From: an uncultured Muribaculaceae bacterium
GTDB lineage: Bacteria > Bacteroidota > Bacteroidia > Bacteroidales > Muribaculaceae
Assembly: GCA_947381945.1 (NCBI GenBank)
Contig: CANCXM010000004.1
Location: 93,176 to 134,440 of the forward strand
DNA length: 41,265 nt
Direction: 5' to 3'
Shown in pieces: positions 1 through 8,722 of the stretch. The stretch's first letter is position 1, and each line of letters begins with the position of its first letter. The notes under the pieces were generated by a model, which was given only the letters and a program-made list of their open reading frames with translations, was not told the DNA's origin and did no database searches. A program made the position numbers and the translations under genes.

Positions 1-2
1 TG

Positions 3-908
3 GATCAAGGCAACACTCCCGTCAACGGCCCTCACCAGGGTGCATGGATTGACACTCCCGACGGCAAAGAGCATTGGTTTATCCACTTCCAGGACAAAGG
101 CCCTTACGGCCGTGTGGTTCATCTCCAGCCAATGACCTGGAACAACGACGGTTGGCCTGTAATCGGCGTTGACCCCGACGGCGATGGCCGTGGCGAACCC
201 GTCATGAAATACCGCAAACCCAACGTCGGCAAGACCTATCCTGCCGTCAACCCCGTTGAAAGCGACGAATTCGATTCGACCACACTCGGCCTCCAGTGGC
301 AGTGGAAGGGCAATCCCAACGCCCTCTGGCACTTCTGCGAAGCCAACACCGGAACACTCCGTCTCTTCTCCCAGAAGACCACCGACAGCCCCCGCCTCTA
401 CGACGCATCCAACCTCCTGCTCCAGAAATTCCCGGCTGAGAACTTCACTGCAACCACCAAGGTGCAGTTCCATCCCCGCAAGCGCAACGGCAAGGTTGAG
501 ACCGGAGAGCGCGCAGGTCTCGCAGTCATGGGCTACAACTACGGCGCAATCGTCATCAACAGCCGCGCCGACGGAATCTATCTGACCGAAGTCATGGCCG
601 AAAGCGCCAACAAGGGCAAGGAGGAGAAGGAAGTGAAAGCCGTGAAAATCGACGGCGACAAGCCCCTCTATCTCCGCGTCACCGTCAAGAACATCGGCCC
701 GAAAAATCCTAAGGAAAAGGATGATTTCAAGGGTCAGGCTGTGTTCTCCTACAGCTTCGACGGCAAGAAATTCACCGAATTCGGCGAACCTCTCAAACTC
801 ACATCTGGCCACTGGATCGGCTCGAAAGTCGGTCTCTTCTGCGTCCGCGACTGGGAAAGCAACGACAGCGGCTGGCTCGATGTCGACTGGTTCAGAATCA
901 CAAAATAA
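3..908 (+). CDS. Glycoside hydrolase family 43 protein, 3' part (5' end outside window)
   Basis: The frame is open from the window edge, so this is the last 301 residues of a larger enzyme. The first visible residues (GPHQGAWIDT, then HWFIHFQDKGPYGR and NDGWPVIG) match the last blades of a GH43 five-bladed propeller. From about residue 85 a concanavalin-like beta-sandwich follows (FDSTTLGLQWQW, then WLDVDWFRITK at the end), the accessory C-terminal domain common in GH43 xylosidases and arabinosidases. The catalytic Asp and Glu residues lie upstream of the window, so the substrate cannot be read. It lies 15 nt before a pectinesterase and upstream of galacturonate genes, so a role in trimming pectin side chains is inferred. 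Export is likely, but the signal peptide is not visible. Confidence 0.85.
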   Translation, partial: DQGNTPVNGPHQGAWIDTPDGKEHWFIHFQDKGPYGRVVHLQPMTWNNDGWPVIGVDPDGDGRGEPVMKYRKPNVGKTYPAVNPVESDEFDSTTLGLQWQWKGNPNALWHFCEANTGTLRLFSQKTTDSPRLYDASNLLLQKFPAENFTATTKVQFHPRKRNGKVETGERAGLAVMGYNYGAIVINSRADGIYLTEVMAESANKGKEEKEVKAVKIDGDKPLYLRVTVKNIGPKNPKEKDDFKGQAVFSYSFDGKKFTEFGEPLKLTSGHWIGSKVGLFCVRDWESNDSGWLDVDWFRITK

Positions 909-923
909 TCATCAGTTCTGAAA

Positions 924-1889
924 ATGAAAATCCGAATCATATCCCTTATTCTGCTGCTTGCAGGCATCGGCAGTTCGCTCGATGCCGCAGCAGCCGAGTA
1001 TAAGCGTGAGATTTACGTCAATCAGGACGGCTCAGGCGACTACACAACCATCACCGAAGCTCTTGAAGGAATCCGCGCCTATATGGACTACAACGTGACA
1101 GTCCATATTGCCGACGGAATCTACAAGGAGAAAATCGTCATCCCCTCCTGGCTTAAGAACGTAAGCTTCATCGGCGAGAGTCCTGAAAAGACAGTCATCA
1201 CCTTCGACCATCACGCCAACATCGACAAGATGGGCACCTTCCGGTCATATACCCTCAAGGTCGACGCCTCCGACATCCTTTTCAAAAACCTCACCATCGA
1301 GAACAATGCCCCCCAGCTCGGCCAGGCAGTCGCTCTCCACACCGAAGGCGATAAAATCCGCTTCATCAACTGCCGTTTCCTCGGCAATCAGGACACCATC
1401 TTCACAGGTGGAAAGAACTCCCGCCTTTACTTTGCAGACTGCTACATCGAAGGCACCACCGACTTCATCTTCGGCCCCGCGACCGCCTATTTCAAGGACT
1501 GCGAGATTTTCAGCAAGCGTGATTCCTACATCACCGCAGCCTCGACTCCCGAGGACGTGAAATTCGGCTACATCTTCGACAATTGCAAGCTCACTGCCGC
1601 TCCCGAAGTGAAGAAAGTATACCTTGGCCGTCCCTGGCGCCCCTACGCCCACACCGTGTTCATCAACTGCGACATGGGCAAGCACATCCGTCCCGAAGGC
1701 TGGCACAACTGGAACAACACCGACAACGAGCGCACTGCCCGCTACGGCGAGTATGGTTCGCGCGGCGAAGGCGGCTCGCAGACCGGCCGTGTCAACTGGG
1801 CCATGAAGGTCAGCGACAAGGATGCCGCCGCCTGCCTCAACACCACAGAGGTCTTTGCAGTGACAACCGGCTGGAATCCCGCTGATTGA
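924..1889 (+). CDS. Pectinesterase (carbohydrate esterase family 8), exported
   Basis: This 321-residue protein would de-methylesterify homogalacturonan, giving polygalacturonate plus methanol. Residues 1-24 are a signal peptide (basic MKIR, hydrophobic core, AAAA). The right-handed beta-helix family motifs are present: GQAVAL (Gln134), GNQDT (Gln156 and Asp157), DFIFG (Asp180) and LGRPW (Arg236 and Trp238). These cover the catalytic aspartates, the oxyanion glutamine and the substrate arginine, so the enzyme should be active. The length is normal for bacterial CE8. It sits 15 nt after the GH43 gene and is followed by an 87-nt gap to uxaB, which suggests one transcription unit. Action in the periplasm or at the surface is inferred. 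Confidence 0.93.
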   Translation: MKIRIISLILLLAGIGSSLDAAAAEYKREIYVNQDGSGDYTTITEALEGIRAYMDYNVTVHIADGIYKEKIVIPSWLKNVSFIGESPEKTVITFDHHANIDKMGTFRSYTLKVDASDILFKNLTIENNAPQLGQAVALHTEGDKIRFINCRFLGNQDTIFTGGKNSRLYFADCYIEGTTDFIFGPATAYFKDCEIFSKRDSYITAASTPEDVKFGYIFDNCKLTAAPEVKKVYLGRPWRPYAHTVFINCDMGKHIRPEGWHNWNNTDNERTARYGEYGSRGEGGSQTGRVNWAMKVSDKDAAACLNTTEVFAVTTGWNPAD

Positions 1890-1976
1890 CGTAATCATCA
1901 ATTCCACTCCTCATCAATTCTCTCCTTTACATCTTAATCTTACCAACAACTAATCAAATCACTATACAATTTAATC

Positions 1977-3467
1977 ATGAAAGCTTTAAACAAACTCACC
2001 GCTCCCAAGGCAGTGGCACCTGAAAGAATCATCCAATTCGGCGAAGGCAACTTCCTCCGCGCATTTGTTGACTGGATTATCAAGAACATGAACGACAAGA
2101 CTGACTTCAACTCTTCAGTCGTTGCCATTCAGGGTACACCCGATGCATTCGTAATGCAGCTCCTCGAAGGCCAGGATTGCCTCTATCACGTCAATCTCCA
2201 GGGCCGCCTCAACGGTGAGGTAGTGAACTCGCTCACCCGCATCGACGTCATCTCGCGCGGTATCAGCCCCTTCACCCAATTTGACGCCTTCCTCGCTCTC
2301 GCCGACCAGCCCGAGATGCGTTTCGTCATTTCAAACACAACTGAGGCCGGTATCGCCTTCGACCCCGAATGCAAGCTTTCGGACCGTCCCGCCGCTTCTT
2401 ATCCCGGCAAGCTCACCCAGCTCCTCTACCGTCGTTTCAAGACTTTCAACGGCGCTGCTGACAAGGGCTTCATCATCATGCCCTGCGAGCTTATCTTTGA
2501 AAACGGCCACCACCTCAAGGAAATCATCAACAAGTACATCGAACTCTGGAAAGACCAGTTCGACGGCGACTACGAGGAATTCAAGACCTGGTTCAACACC
2601 TACTGCTATGTCTGCGCAACCCTCGTTGACCGCATTGTTCCCGGATTCCCCCGCAAGGAAATCAACGAAATCCAGGAGAAACTCGGCTACAAGGACAACA
2701 TCGTCGTTCAAGGCGAGGCTTTCCACCTCTGGGTCATCGAACGTGCTTCCAACATCTCCATCGAGCAGCTCCGTGCCGAATTCCCCGCTGAAAAAGCCGG
2801 TCTCGAAGTGCTCATCACCGATTCTGAGGCTCCCTACCACGAGCGTAAGGTTACCCTCCTCAACGGCCCGCACACTGTCCTCTCGCCCGTTGCCTTCCTC
2901 AGCGGCGTGAACATCGTGCGCGACGCCTGCAACCACCCCGTTATCGGCAAGTACATCCACAAGGTGCAGTTCGACGAACTCATGCAGACCCTCAACCTCC
3001 CCATGGAAGAGCTCCAGAAGTTCGGCAGCGACGTTCTCGAACGTTTCAACAACCCCTACGTTGACCACCAGGTGACCTCAATCATGCTCAACTCCTTCCC
3101 GAAATATCAGACCCGCGACCTCCCCGGCCTCAAGACTTACCTCGAGCGCAAAGGCGAACTTCCCAAGGGTCTCGTGCTCGGTCTCGCTGCCCTCATCACT
3201 TATTATAAAGGTGGCAAGCGCGAGGACGGCACCGAAATCGTTCCGAAGGACGACCAGAAGATCATGGATCTCCTCACCGAACTCTGGGCTACCGGCGACA
3301 CCCGCAAGGTTGCTGAAGGCGTACTCGCTGCCAAGGATCTCATCTGGGGCGAAGAACACGGCGACCTCAATGCCATCCCCGGTCTCACCGACCTCGTCAC
3401 CGAGTATCTCAACTCCATCCAGGAGAAGGGTATGCTTGAGACCGTTAAAGAAGTTGTTGAAGCATAA
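1977..3467 (+). CDS. uxaB: Tagaturonate reductase (altronate oxidoreductase)
   Basis: This 496-residue cytoplasmic enzyme of the mannitol dehydrogenase family reduces D-tagaturonate to D-altronate with NADH, the second step of the isomerase route for galacturonate. The N-terminal nucleotide-binding segment IIQFGEGNFLRAF (residues 18-30) is typical of UxaB. The C-terminal helical domain contains the family-typical LNGPHTVLSPVAFLSG stretch. The length is close to E. coli UxaB. It is the first of four consecutive galacturonate genes, and uxaA starts 12 nt after its stop. No Shine-Dalgarno sequence is seen before the ATG, which is usual for this phylum. UxaB is preferred over UxuB because of the neighbouring UxaA. 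Confidence 0.93.
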   Translation: MKALNKLTAPKAVAPERIIQFGEGNFLRAFVDWIIKNMNDKTDFNSSVVAIQGTPDAFVMQLLEGQDCLYHVNLQGRLNGEVVNSLTRIDVISRGISPFTQFDAFLALADQPEMRFVISNTTEAGIAFDPECKLSDRPAASYPGKLTQLLYRRFKTFNGAADKGFIIMPCELIFENGHHLKEIINKYIELWKDQFDGDYEEFKTWFNTYCYVCATLVDRIVPGFPRKEINEIQEKLGYKDNIVVQGEAFHLWVIERASNISIEQLRAEFPAEKAGLEVLITDSEAPYHERKVTLLNGPHTVLSPVAFLSGVNIVRDACNHPVIGKYIHKVQFDELMQTLNLPMEELQKFGSDVLERFNNPYVDHQVTSIMLNSFPKYQTRDLPGLKTYLERKGELPKGLVLGLAALITYYKGGKREDGTEIVPKDDQKIMDLLTELWATGDTRKVAEGVLAAKDLIWGEEHGDLNAIPGLTDLVTEYLNSIQEKGMLETVKEVVEA

Positions 3468-3479
3468 TACAAGGCCCGA

Positions 3480-4991
3480 ATGAAGGACTTTCTTAAAATC
3501 AATCCCGCCGACAACGTTGCAGTCGCCATCAATCCGCTCGCTGCGGGGACGACTGTCAACGTCGACGGTGACGAAATCACCCTCGTCAGCGACATCCCCG
3601 CAGGCCACAAATTTGCCCTCCGCGACATCGCCGACGGTGAAAACGTTGTCAAGTACGGCTTCCCCATCGGCCATACACGCCATGAGGTGAAGCGCGGCGC
3701 GTTCCTCGACCACAACGACATCAAGACAAATCTTGAGGGTCAGCTCGACTATTCCGACATCACCATCGACAATCCCTCGCCCGAAGCTCCCGGTGCAGCC
3801 AACAAAGGCACCGAAGCCACTTTCATGGGCTACGAGCGTCCCGACGGTCAGGTCGGTATCCGCAACGAAATCTGGGTAATCCCGACAGTAGGTTGCGTCA
3901 ACGGCATCGCCAAGCAGATTGTCGACCGCCTCAATGCCGAGACCAAGGCTGAAGGCGTGGACGGAATCTTCGCATTCCCCCACAACTACGGCTGCTCACA
4001 GCTCGGCGACGACCACGAGAACACCAAGAAGATTCTCCGCGACATGGTGCTCCATCCCAACGCAGGTGGTGTCCTCGTCATCGGTCTCGGCTGCGAGAAC
4101 AACCAGCCCAAGGTCTTCGAGGAATTCTGTGGCGACTACGACCGCACACGCGTGAAATTCCTCGTATGTCAGGAAGTCGAGGGCGACGAAGTTGAGGCCG
4201 GTCTCAGCATCCTCCGCGATCTCTACAATCAGGCCCGCAACTTCAAGCGCACCGAACAGCCTGCTTCCAAGCTCCGCATCGGTCTGAAGTGTGGTGGCTC
4301 TGACGGCTTCTCCGGCATCACAGCCAACCCGCTTCTCGGCGAATTCTCCGACTGGCTCTGCGAACAGCAGGGTGGCACTACTGTGCTCACCGAAGTTCCC
4401 GAGATGTTCGGTGCAGAAACAATCCTCATGCGCCGCTGCGCCGACAACGAGCTTCTCGGCGAAACCGTATCGCTCATCAACAACTTCAAGCAATACTTCC
4501 TCAGCCACGGTGAACCCGTAGGCGAAAACCCCTCGCCCGGCAACAAGGCCGGTGGTATCTCCACCCTTGAGGAAAAAGCTCTCGGTTGCACCCAGAAGTC
4601 GGGCAAGAGCCCTGTCTTCGGTGTGATGGAATACGGCGAACGCATCCAAAACCACGGTCTCAACCTCCTCTCGGCTCCCGGCAACGACCTCGTCGCTTCC
4701 ACCGCCCTCGCCGCAGCAGGTTGCCAGATGGTACTCTTCACCACCGGCCGCGGCACACCCTTCGGCACATTCGTCCCCACTATGAAGGTATCGACCAACT
4801 CAGGTCTTGCCAAGCGCAAACCCACCTGGATCGACTTCAACGCCGGACGTCTCGCCGAGGACAGCACCATGGCCGACGTGCTTGCCGACTTCATCGCCTA
4901 CGTTCTCAAAGTAGCATCCGGCGAGGAAGTGAACTCCGAAAAGAGCGGCATCCACGAAATCTCCATCTTCAAGAACGGTGTGACACTCTGA
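3480..4991 (+). CDS. uxaA: Altronate dehydratase
   Basis: This 503-residue protein dehydrates D-altronate to 2-keto-3-deoxy-D-gluconate. An N-terminal SAF-type domain (about residues 10-90) is joined through a linker to the large UxaA/GarD catalytic domain, which begins at YERPDGQVGIRNE and contains HNYGCSQLGDDHENT and GLKCGGSDGFSGITANP. Conserved cysteines and histidines in these segments fit the iron-dependent enzyme. The full-length two-domain form is as in E. coli UxaA. It lies 12 nt after uxaB. A strong 15-bp stem-loop follows its stop before uxaC. The next enzymes, KdgK and KdgA, are not in this window. Confidence 0.94.
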   Translation: MKDFLKINPADNVAVAINPLAAGTTVNVDGDEITLVSDIPAGHKFALRDIADGENVVKYGFPIGHTRHEVKRGAFLDHNDIKTNLEGQLDYSDITIDNPSPEAPGAANKGTEATFMGYERPDGQVGIRNEIWVIPTVGCVNGIAKQIVDRLNAETKAEGVDGIFAFPHNYGCSQLGDDHENTKKILRDMVLHPNAGGVLVIGLGCENNQPKVFEEFCGDYDRTRVKFLVCQEVEGDEVEAGLSILRDLYNQARNFKRTEQPASKLRIGLKCGGSDGFSGITANPLLGEFSDWLCEQQGGTTVLTEVPEMFGAETILMRRCADNELLGETVSLINNFKQYFLSHGEPVGENPSPGNKAGGISTLEEKALGCTQKSGKSPVFGVMEYGERIQNHGLNLLSAPGNDLVASTALAAAGCQMVLFTTGRGTPFGTFVPTMKVSTNSGLAKRKPTWIDFNAGRLAEDSTMADVLADFIAYVLKVASGEEVNSEKSGIHEISIFKNGVTL

Positions 4992-5024
4992 TAATCCATT
5001 CCAAAGCCCTTTAAGGATACAAAA

Positions 5025-5069
5025 AAATTTAAGGTCGTTAAGCCAACCGACTTCAACGACCTTAAATTT
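5025..5069. other. Perfect 15-bp stem-loop between uxaA and uxaC
   Basis: The arms AAATTTAAGGTCGTT (5025-5039) and AACGACCTTAAATTT (5055-5069) are exact reverse complements around a 15-nt loop. On the + strand no T-run follows, so it is a poor terminator for uxaA. On the minus strand the stem is followed by seven T. It could protect or process the uxa mRNA, attenuate uxaC-exuT, or act as an operator. The 180-nt gap that holds it contains no gene. Confidence 0.75.
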
Positions 5070-5171
5070 CACCTTCACGGTCCATCCCGGCTACGGAATC
5101 CACCGGATTATCCTCATCAATCCATACAAATCTCCCCTAACCCTACCCTATAACCCTTAAAATTTACACTC

Positions 5172-6587
5172 ATGAAACCCTTCATGGACGAAAACTTCCT
5201 GCTTCAGACCGAAACAGCACAGAAGTTATATCACGAGCACGCTGCAAAGATGCCCATCATCGACTATCACTGCCACCTCATCCCCAAGATGGTAGCCGAT
5301 GACCACAAATTCAAGTCAATCACTGAAATCTGGCTCGGCGGCGACCACTACAAATGGCGCGCAATGCGTTCCAACGGCGTTGAAGAGCGCTTCTGCACCG
5401 GAACAGACACCACCGACTGGGAAAAATTCCAGAAGTGGGCTGAGACAGTTCCCTATACCTTCCGCAACCCTCTCTACCACTGGACACACCTCGAACTCAA
5501 GACAGCTTTCGGTATCGACAAGCTCCTCAATCCCGAGACTGCCCGCGAAATCTTCGACGCTTGTAACGACAAGCTCCTCAACGACCCCAACATGACTGCC
5601 CGTGGCCTCATGCGCCGCTACAACGTTGAGACCGTCTGCACAACCGACGATCCCGTTGACTCTCTCGAATACCACAAGCAGGTTCGCGACAGCGGTTTCG
5701 AAATCAAGATGCTCCCCACCTGGCGTCCCGACAAGGCTATGGCCGTAGAGAATCCCGCCGAATTCCGCGCCTACGTTGAGAAACTCGCTGAGGTTTCAGG
5801 CGTTGAAATCAACAAGTTCCGGGATATGGTCGACGCGCTCCAGAAGCGTCACGACTTCTTCGAGGAAATGGGCTGCCGCCTCTCCGACCACGGTATCGAG
5901 GAATTCTATGCCGAGGACTTCACCGACGGCGAAATCGAAGCTATCTTCGACAAGGTCTACGGCGGAAAGGAACTCACTAAGGAAGAAATCCTCAAGTTCA
6001 AGAGCGCAATGCTCATCGTCTTCGGCGAAATGGACTACGAGTCAGGCTGGACACAGCAGTTCCACTACGGTGCCATCCGCAACAACAACACCAAGATGTT
6101 CAAGCTCCTCGGCCCCGACACCGGTTTCGACTCAATCGGCGAATTCACCACTGCAAAGGCTTGTGCCAAGTTCCTTGACACCCTCAACACCCGTGGCAAA
6201 CTCACCAAGACCATCCTCTACAACCTCAACCCCTGCGCCAACGAAGTTATCGCCACTATGCTCGGCAACTTCCAGGACGGCTCCGTTGCCGGTAAGATTC
6301 AGTTCGGTTCAGGCTGGTGGTTCCTTGACCAGAAGGACGGCATGGAGAAGCAGATGAACGCCCTCTCACTCCTCGGTCTTCTCAGCCGCTTCGTCGGTAT
6401 GCTCACCGACTCCCGCTCGTTCCTCTCTTATCCGCGTCACGAATACTTCCGCCGCACCCTCTGTAACCTCGTGGGCAACGACGTTGAAAACGGTCTCATC
6501 CCCTACACCGGCTACGAAGAGCAGCGCGTCAACCAGATGATTGAGGACATTTGCTACAACAACGCTAAAAACTACTTCAAGTTCTAA
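5172..6587 (+). CDS. uxaC: Uronate isomerase (glucuronate/galacturonate isomerase)
   Basis: This 471-residue member of the amidohydrolase superfamily converts D-galacturonate to D-tagaturonate or D-glucuronate to D-fructuronate. The metal-binding HxH pair is visible at His33 and His35 in DYHCHL. Other family segments are WRAMRSNGV, TDDPVDSL and the C-terminal LTDSRSFLSYPRHEYFRR. The length equals that of E. coli UxaC (about 470). With UxaB and UxaA it completes galacturonate to 2-keto-3-deoxygluconate. The transporter gene starts 3 nt after its stop, so the two are co-transcribed. The ATG follows an AT-rich leader without an obvious ribosome-binding site. Confidence 0.95.
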   Translation: MKPFMDENFLLQTETAQKLYHEHAAKMPIIDYHCHLIPKMVADDHKFKSITEIWLGGDHYKWRAMRSNGVEERFCTGTDTTDWEKFQKWAETVPYTFRNPLYHWTHLELKTAFGIDKLLNPETAREIFDACNDKLLNDPNMTARGLMRRYNVETVCTTDDPVDSLEYHKQVRDSGFEIKMLPTWRPDKAMAVENPAEFRAYVEKLAEVSGVEINKFRDMVDALQKRHDFFEEMGCRLSDHGIEEFYAEDFTDGEIEAIFDKVYGGKELTKEEILKFKSAMLIVFGEMDYESGWTQQFHYGAIRNNNTKMFKLLGPDTGFDSIGEFTTAKACAKFLDTLNTRGKLTKTILYNLNPCANEVIATMLGNFQDGSVAGKIQFGSGWWFLDQKDGMEKQMNALSLLGLLSRFVGMLTDSRSFLSYPRHEYFRRTLCNLVGNDVENGLIPYTGYEEQRVNQMIEDICYNNAKNYFKF

Positions 6588-6590
6588 AGT

Positions 6591-8093
6591 ATGGCAGCAG
6601 TATCATCCCCTCTCGCGGCTGCGAATCAGAAGATGACCAACTTCCGTTGGACAATCTGTGCCCTGCTTTTCCTTGCGACAACAGTCAACTATATGGACCG
6701 CCAGGTGCTCTCACTCACCTGGAAAGAGTTCATCTCACCCGAATTCCACTGGACCGACGCCAACTACGGTCTCATCACCGCAGTCTTCTCCATCGTCTAT
6801 GCTGTGGCCAATCTTCTTGCCGGCCGCTTCATCGACTGGATGGGCACCAAGAAAGGCTACCTCTGGGCCATCGGCGTATGGTCGGCAGGTGCCTGCCTCC
6901 ACGCTGTCTGCGGTGTGGCAACCGAAGCCACCCTCGGCCTTCACGATGCCGCCGGTCTTGTAAAGGCCACTGGCGACATGGCTATCACCATCGCCACCGT
7001 GTCGGTCTACTTCTTCCTTGCAGCCCGTACCATCCTCGCCCTCGGTGAGGCCGGCAACTTCCCCGCTGCAATCAAGGTGACCGCTGAATACTTCCCCAAG
7101 CGTGACCGCGCATACGCAACCTCTATCTTCAACGCAGGTTCTGCCGTAGGTGCCCTCATCGCTCCCTTCACCATCGGCCCGCTCGCCAAGTTCTTCCAGA
7201 GCATCGGCTGGGGCAACGGTTGGGAAATGGCATTCATCATCATCGGTGCCCTCGGCTTCATCTGGATGGGCTTCTGGATTTTCCTCTACAAGAAACCAGC
7301 CGAGAACCCCCACGTCAACGCCGCCGAGCTCGCCTACATCGAGCAGGACGACGATGCCGCCAATGAAACCGCCAAGCAGAAAGCCGAAATCGAGGACAGC
7401 GAGACTGCTACCATCCCCTTCTGGCAGTGCTTCAAGTATCCCCAGACTTGGGCTGTGTTCTTTGGCAAGTTCCTCACCGACGGTGTATGGTGGTTCTTCC
7501 TCTTCTGGACACCTGCCTACATCACCGACGTCTTCAAACTTTCCACTTCGTCAGGCGAGGGTATGCTCATGATTTTTGTCCTCTACCTTATCACCATGCT
7601 TTCAATCTATGGTGGCAAGCTCCCGACAATCTTCATCGACCGCGCGGCCCGCAAGGGTATTAACGTAGACCCCTACGCAGCCCGCATGAAGGCTATGCTC
7701 ATCTTCGCAGTGTTCCCCCTCCTCGCACTCCTTGCCCAGCCCCTCAGCTCAGTGTCTCCCTGGCTTCCCATCATCATCATCGGTATCGCCGGTGCTGCCC
7801 ACCAGTCATGGAGCGCCAACATCTACTCTGTTGCCGGCGACATGTTCCCCAAGTCAACCATCGCAACCATCATCGGTATCGGTGGCATGGCAGGTGGTCT
7901 CGGATCATTCCTCATCAACTACTGCTCAGGTATCCTCTTTGACTACTCAGCCCAGACCAACATGTCGTTCATGAGCTTCACCGGCAAGCCCGCAGGCTAC
8001 TTCATCGTATTCTGCATCTGCGGTGTCGCCTACCTCGTCGGCTGGATAATCATGAAGACACTCGTTCCCCGCTACAAGAAGATTGAAGCTTAA
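6591..8093 (+). CDS. exuT: Hexuronate transporter, MFS family (ExuT-like)
   Basis: This 500-residue inner-membrane permease of the anion:cation symporter branch of the major facilitator superfamily has about 12 predicted helices. The N-terminal NYMDRQVLSLTW is the ExuT/GudP-type signature in helix 1. WRFxDxxGTKKG-like cytoplasmic loop residues (RFIDWMGTKKG) follow helix 2, and ALGEAGNFPAAIK lies in helix 4. A long charged cytoplasmic loop (about residues 240-270) separates the halves. It is slightly longer than E. coli ExuT (about 430-470), mainly from extra residues after helix 3. Position directly after uxaC makes galacturonate (or glucuronate) import the probable role; substrate choice is inferred. 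A terminator follows at 8154. Confidence 0.9.
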   Translation: MAAVSSPLAAANQKMTNFRWTICALLFLATTVNYMDRQVLSLTWKEFISPEFHWTDANYGLITAVFSIVYAVANLLAGRFIDWMGTKKGYLWAIGVWSAGACLHAVCGVATEATLGLHDAAGLVKATGDMAITIATVSVYFFLAARTILALGEAGNFPAAIKVTAEYFPKRDRAYATSIFNAGSAVGALIAPFTIGPLAKFFQSIGWGNGWEMAFIIIGALGFIWMGFWIFLYKKPAENPHVNAAELAYIEQDDDAANETAKQKAEIEDSETATIPFWQCFKYPQTWAVFFGKFLTDGVWWFFLFWTPAYITDVFKLSTSSGEGMLMIFVLYLITMLSIYGGKLPTIFIDRAARKGINVDPYAARMKAMLIFAVFPLLALLAQPLSSVSPWLPIIIIGIAGAAHQSWSANIYSVAGDMFPKSTIATIIGIGGMAGGLGSFLINYCSGILFDYSAQTNMSFMSFTGKPAGYFIVFCICGVAYLVGWIIMKTLVPRYKKIEA

Positions 8094-8153
8094 TCCGCAA
8101 TAACGAACCCTCACACTCATTCTCAGGGTGACGGGTCACATCAGTACCGTAAA

Positions 8154-8195
8154 GGACGGCATAATAGGTAAAATCCTACTATGCCGTCTTTTATT
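8154..8195 (+). terminator. Rho-independent terminator of the galacturonate operon
   Basis: GACGGCATAATAGG pairs with CCTACTATGCCGTC (one mismatch) around a short AT loop, followed by TTTTATTT. It ends the operon 60 nt after the transporter stop codon. Confidence 0.85.
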
Positions 8196-8291
8196 TACAT
8201 TCACTCCGGTTTCCGCTCCACTCCGTTTCATATCTGCAAGTGCCTAATATTAACAGTATTATGACTTTTATATGATTTTTTTCACCAAAAT

Positions 8292-8324
8292 TTTGCTGAG
8301 TTTCAAAGAAAAGCGTTACATTTG
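8292..8324 (+). promoter_or_regulatory. Bacteroidetes-type promoter of the ferredoxin gene
   Basis: TTTG at 8292-8295 and TACATTTG at 8317-8324 are 21 nt apart, matching the -33/-7 consensus of the phylum. The predicted transcript starts near 8330, giving a leader of about 43 nt that contains CGTATAAATT twice (8329 and 8341). Confidence 0.75.
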
Positions 8325-8372
8325 CATCGTATAAATTTTTCGTATAAATTATCTAATTCAAATTAATCTATC

Positions 8373-8543
8373 ATGGCTTACGTTATTACCGACTCTTGCG
8401 TGGCTTGCGGCACTTGCCAGCCCGTTTGTCCTGTTGACGCTATCTCTGAAGGCGACATCTACCACATCGATCCCGATACTTGCATCGAGTGCGGTTCTTG
8501 TGCAGAAGTTTGCCCCAGCGACGCTATCATCCCCGGCGAATAA
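8373..8543 (+). CDS. Small 2[4Fe-4S] ferredoxin
   Basis: This is a 56-residue clostridial-type ferredoxin starting MAYVITDSC. Two four-cysteine clusters are complete: Cys9, Cys12, Cys15 and Cys19-Pro, then Cys37, Cys40, Cys43 and Cys47-Pro. Each would supply ligands to two [4Fe-4S] centres in the classic crossed pattern. It is a soluble low-potential electron carrier for enzymes such as pyruvate:ferredoxin oxidoreductase; its partners are not in the window. It has its own promoter (8292-8324) and terminator (8586-8629), so it is monocistronic and probably highly expressed. It would be easy to miss because of its size. Confidence 0.96.
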   Translation: MAYVITDSCVACGTCQPVCPVDAISEGDIYHIDPDTCIECGSCAEVCPSDAIIPGE

Positions 8544-8585
8544 TCAACACGCACGACGTCTATATTTTTATCAGACAAGACTTCA

Positions 8586-8629
8586 AAAGCTGCTTCCATG
8601 TGTTCTACAGCATGGTTGCAGCTTTTTTT
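8586..8629 (+). terminator. Terminator of the ferredoxin gene
   Basis: AAAGCTGC pairs with GCAGCTTT, with an inner CCATG/CATGG stem, followed by a T-run (8623-8629). It is a strong intrinsic terminator. Confidence 0.9.
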
Positions 8630-8663
8630 CATTTTTTTCATCCGCCCTATCAAATTAAATTAT

Positions 8664-8671
8664 TACATTTG
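8664..8671 (+). promoter_or_regulatory. -7 promoter element of gdhA
   Basis: TACATTTG matches TAnnTTTG and lies 51 nt before the gdhA start codon. No good TTTG -33 word is present at the usual distance, so strength or activator need is open. Confidence 0.65.
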
Positions 8672-8722
8672 CACCGTTAACCAAATCAAATACAAATACC
8701 TTTTCAATTAATTTCTTTTATC

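Noticed and set aside
1245..1907. Long minus-strand frame antisense to the pectinesterase gene
   Set aside because: It mirrors the GC-rich codon pattern of the real gene, and its valine/glycine-rich translation has no domain. The same applies to other long antisense frames in the window, such as 2331-3068 and 3078-3983.
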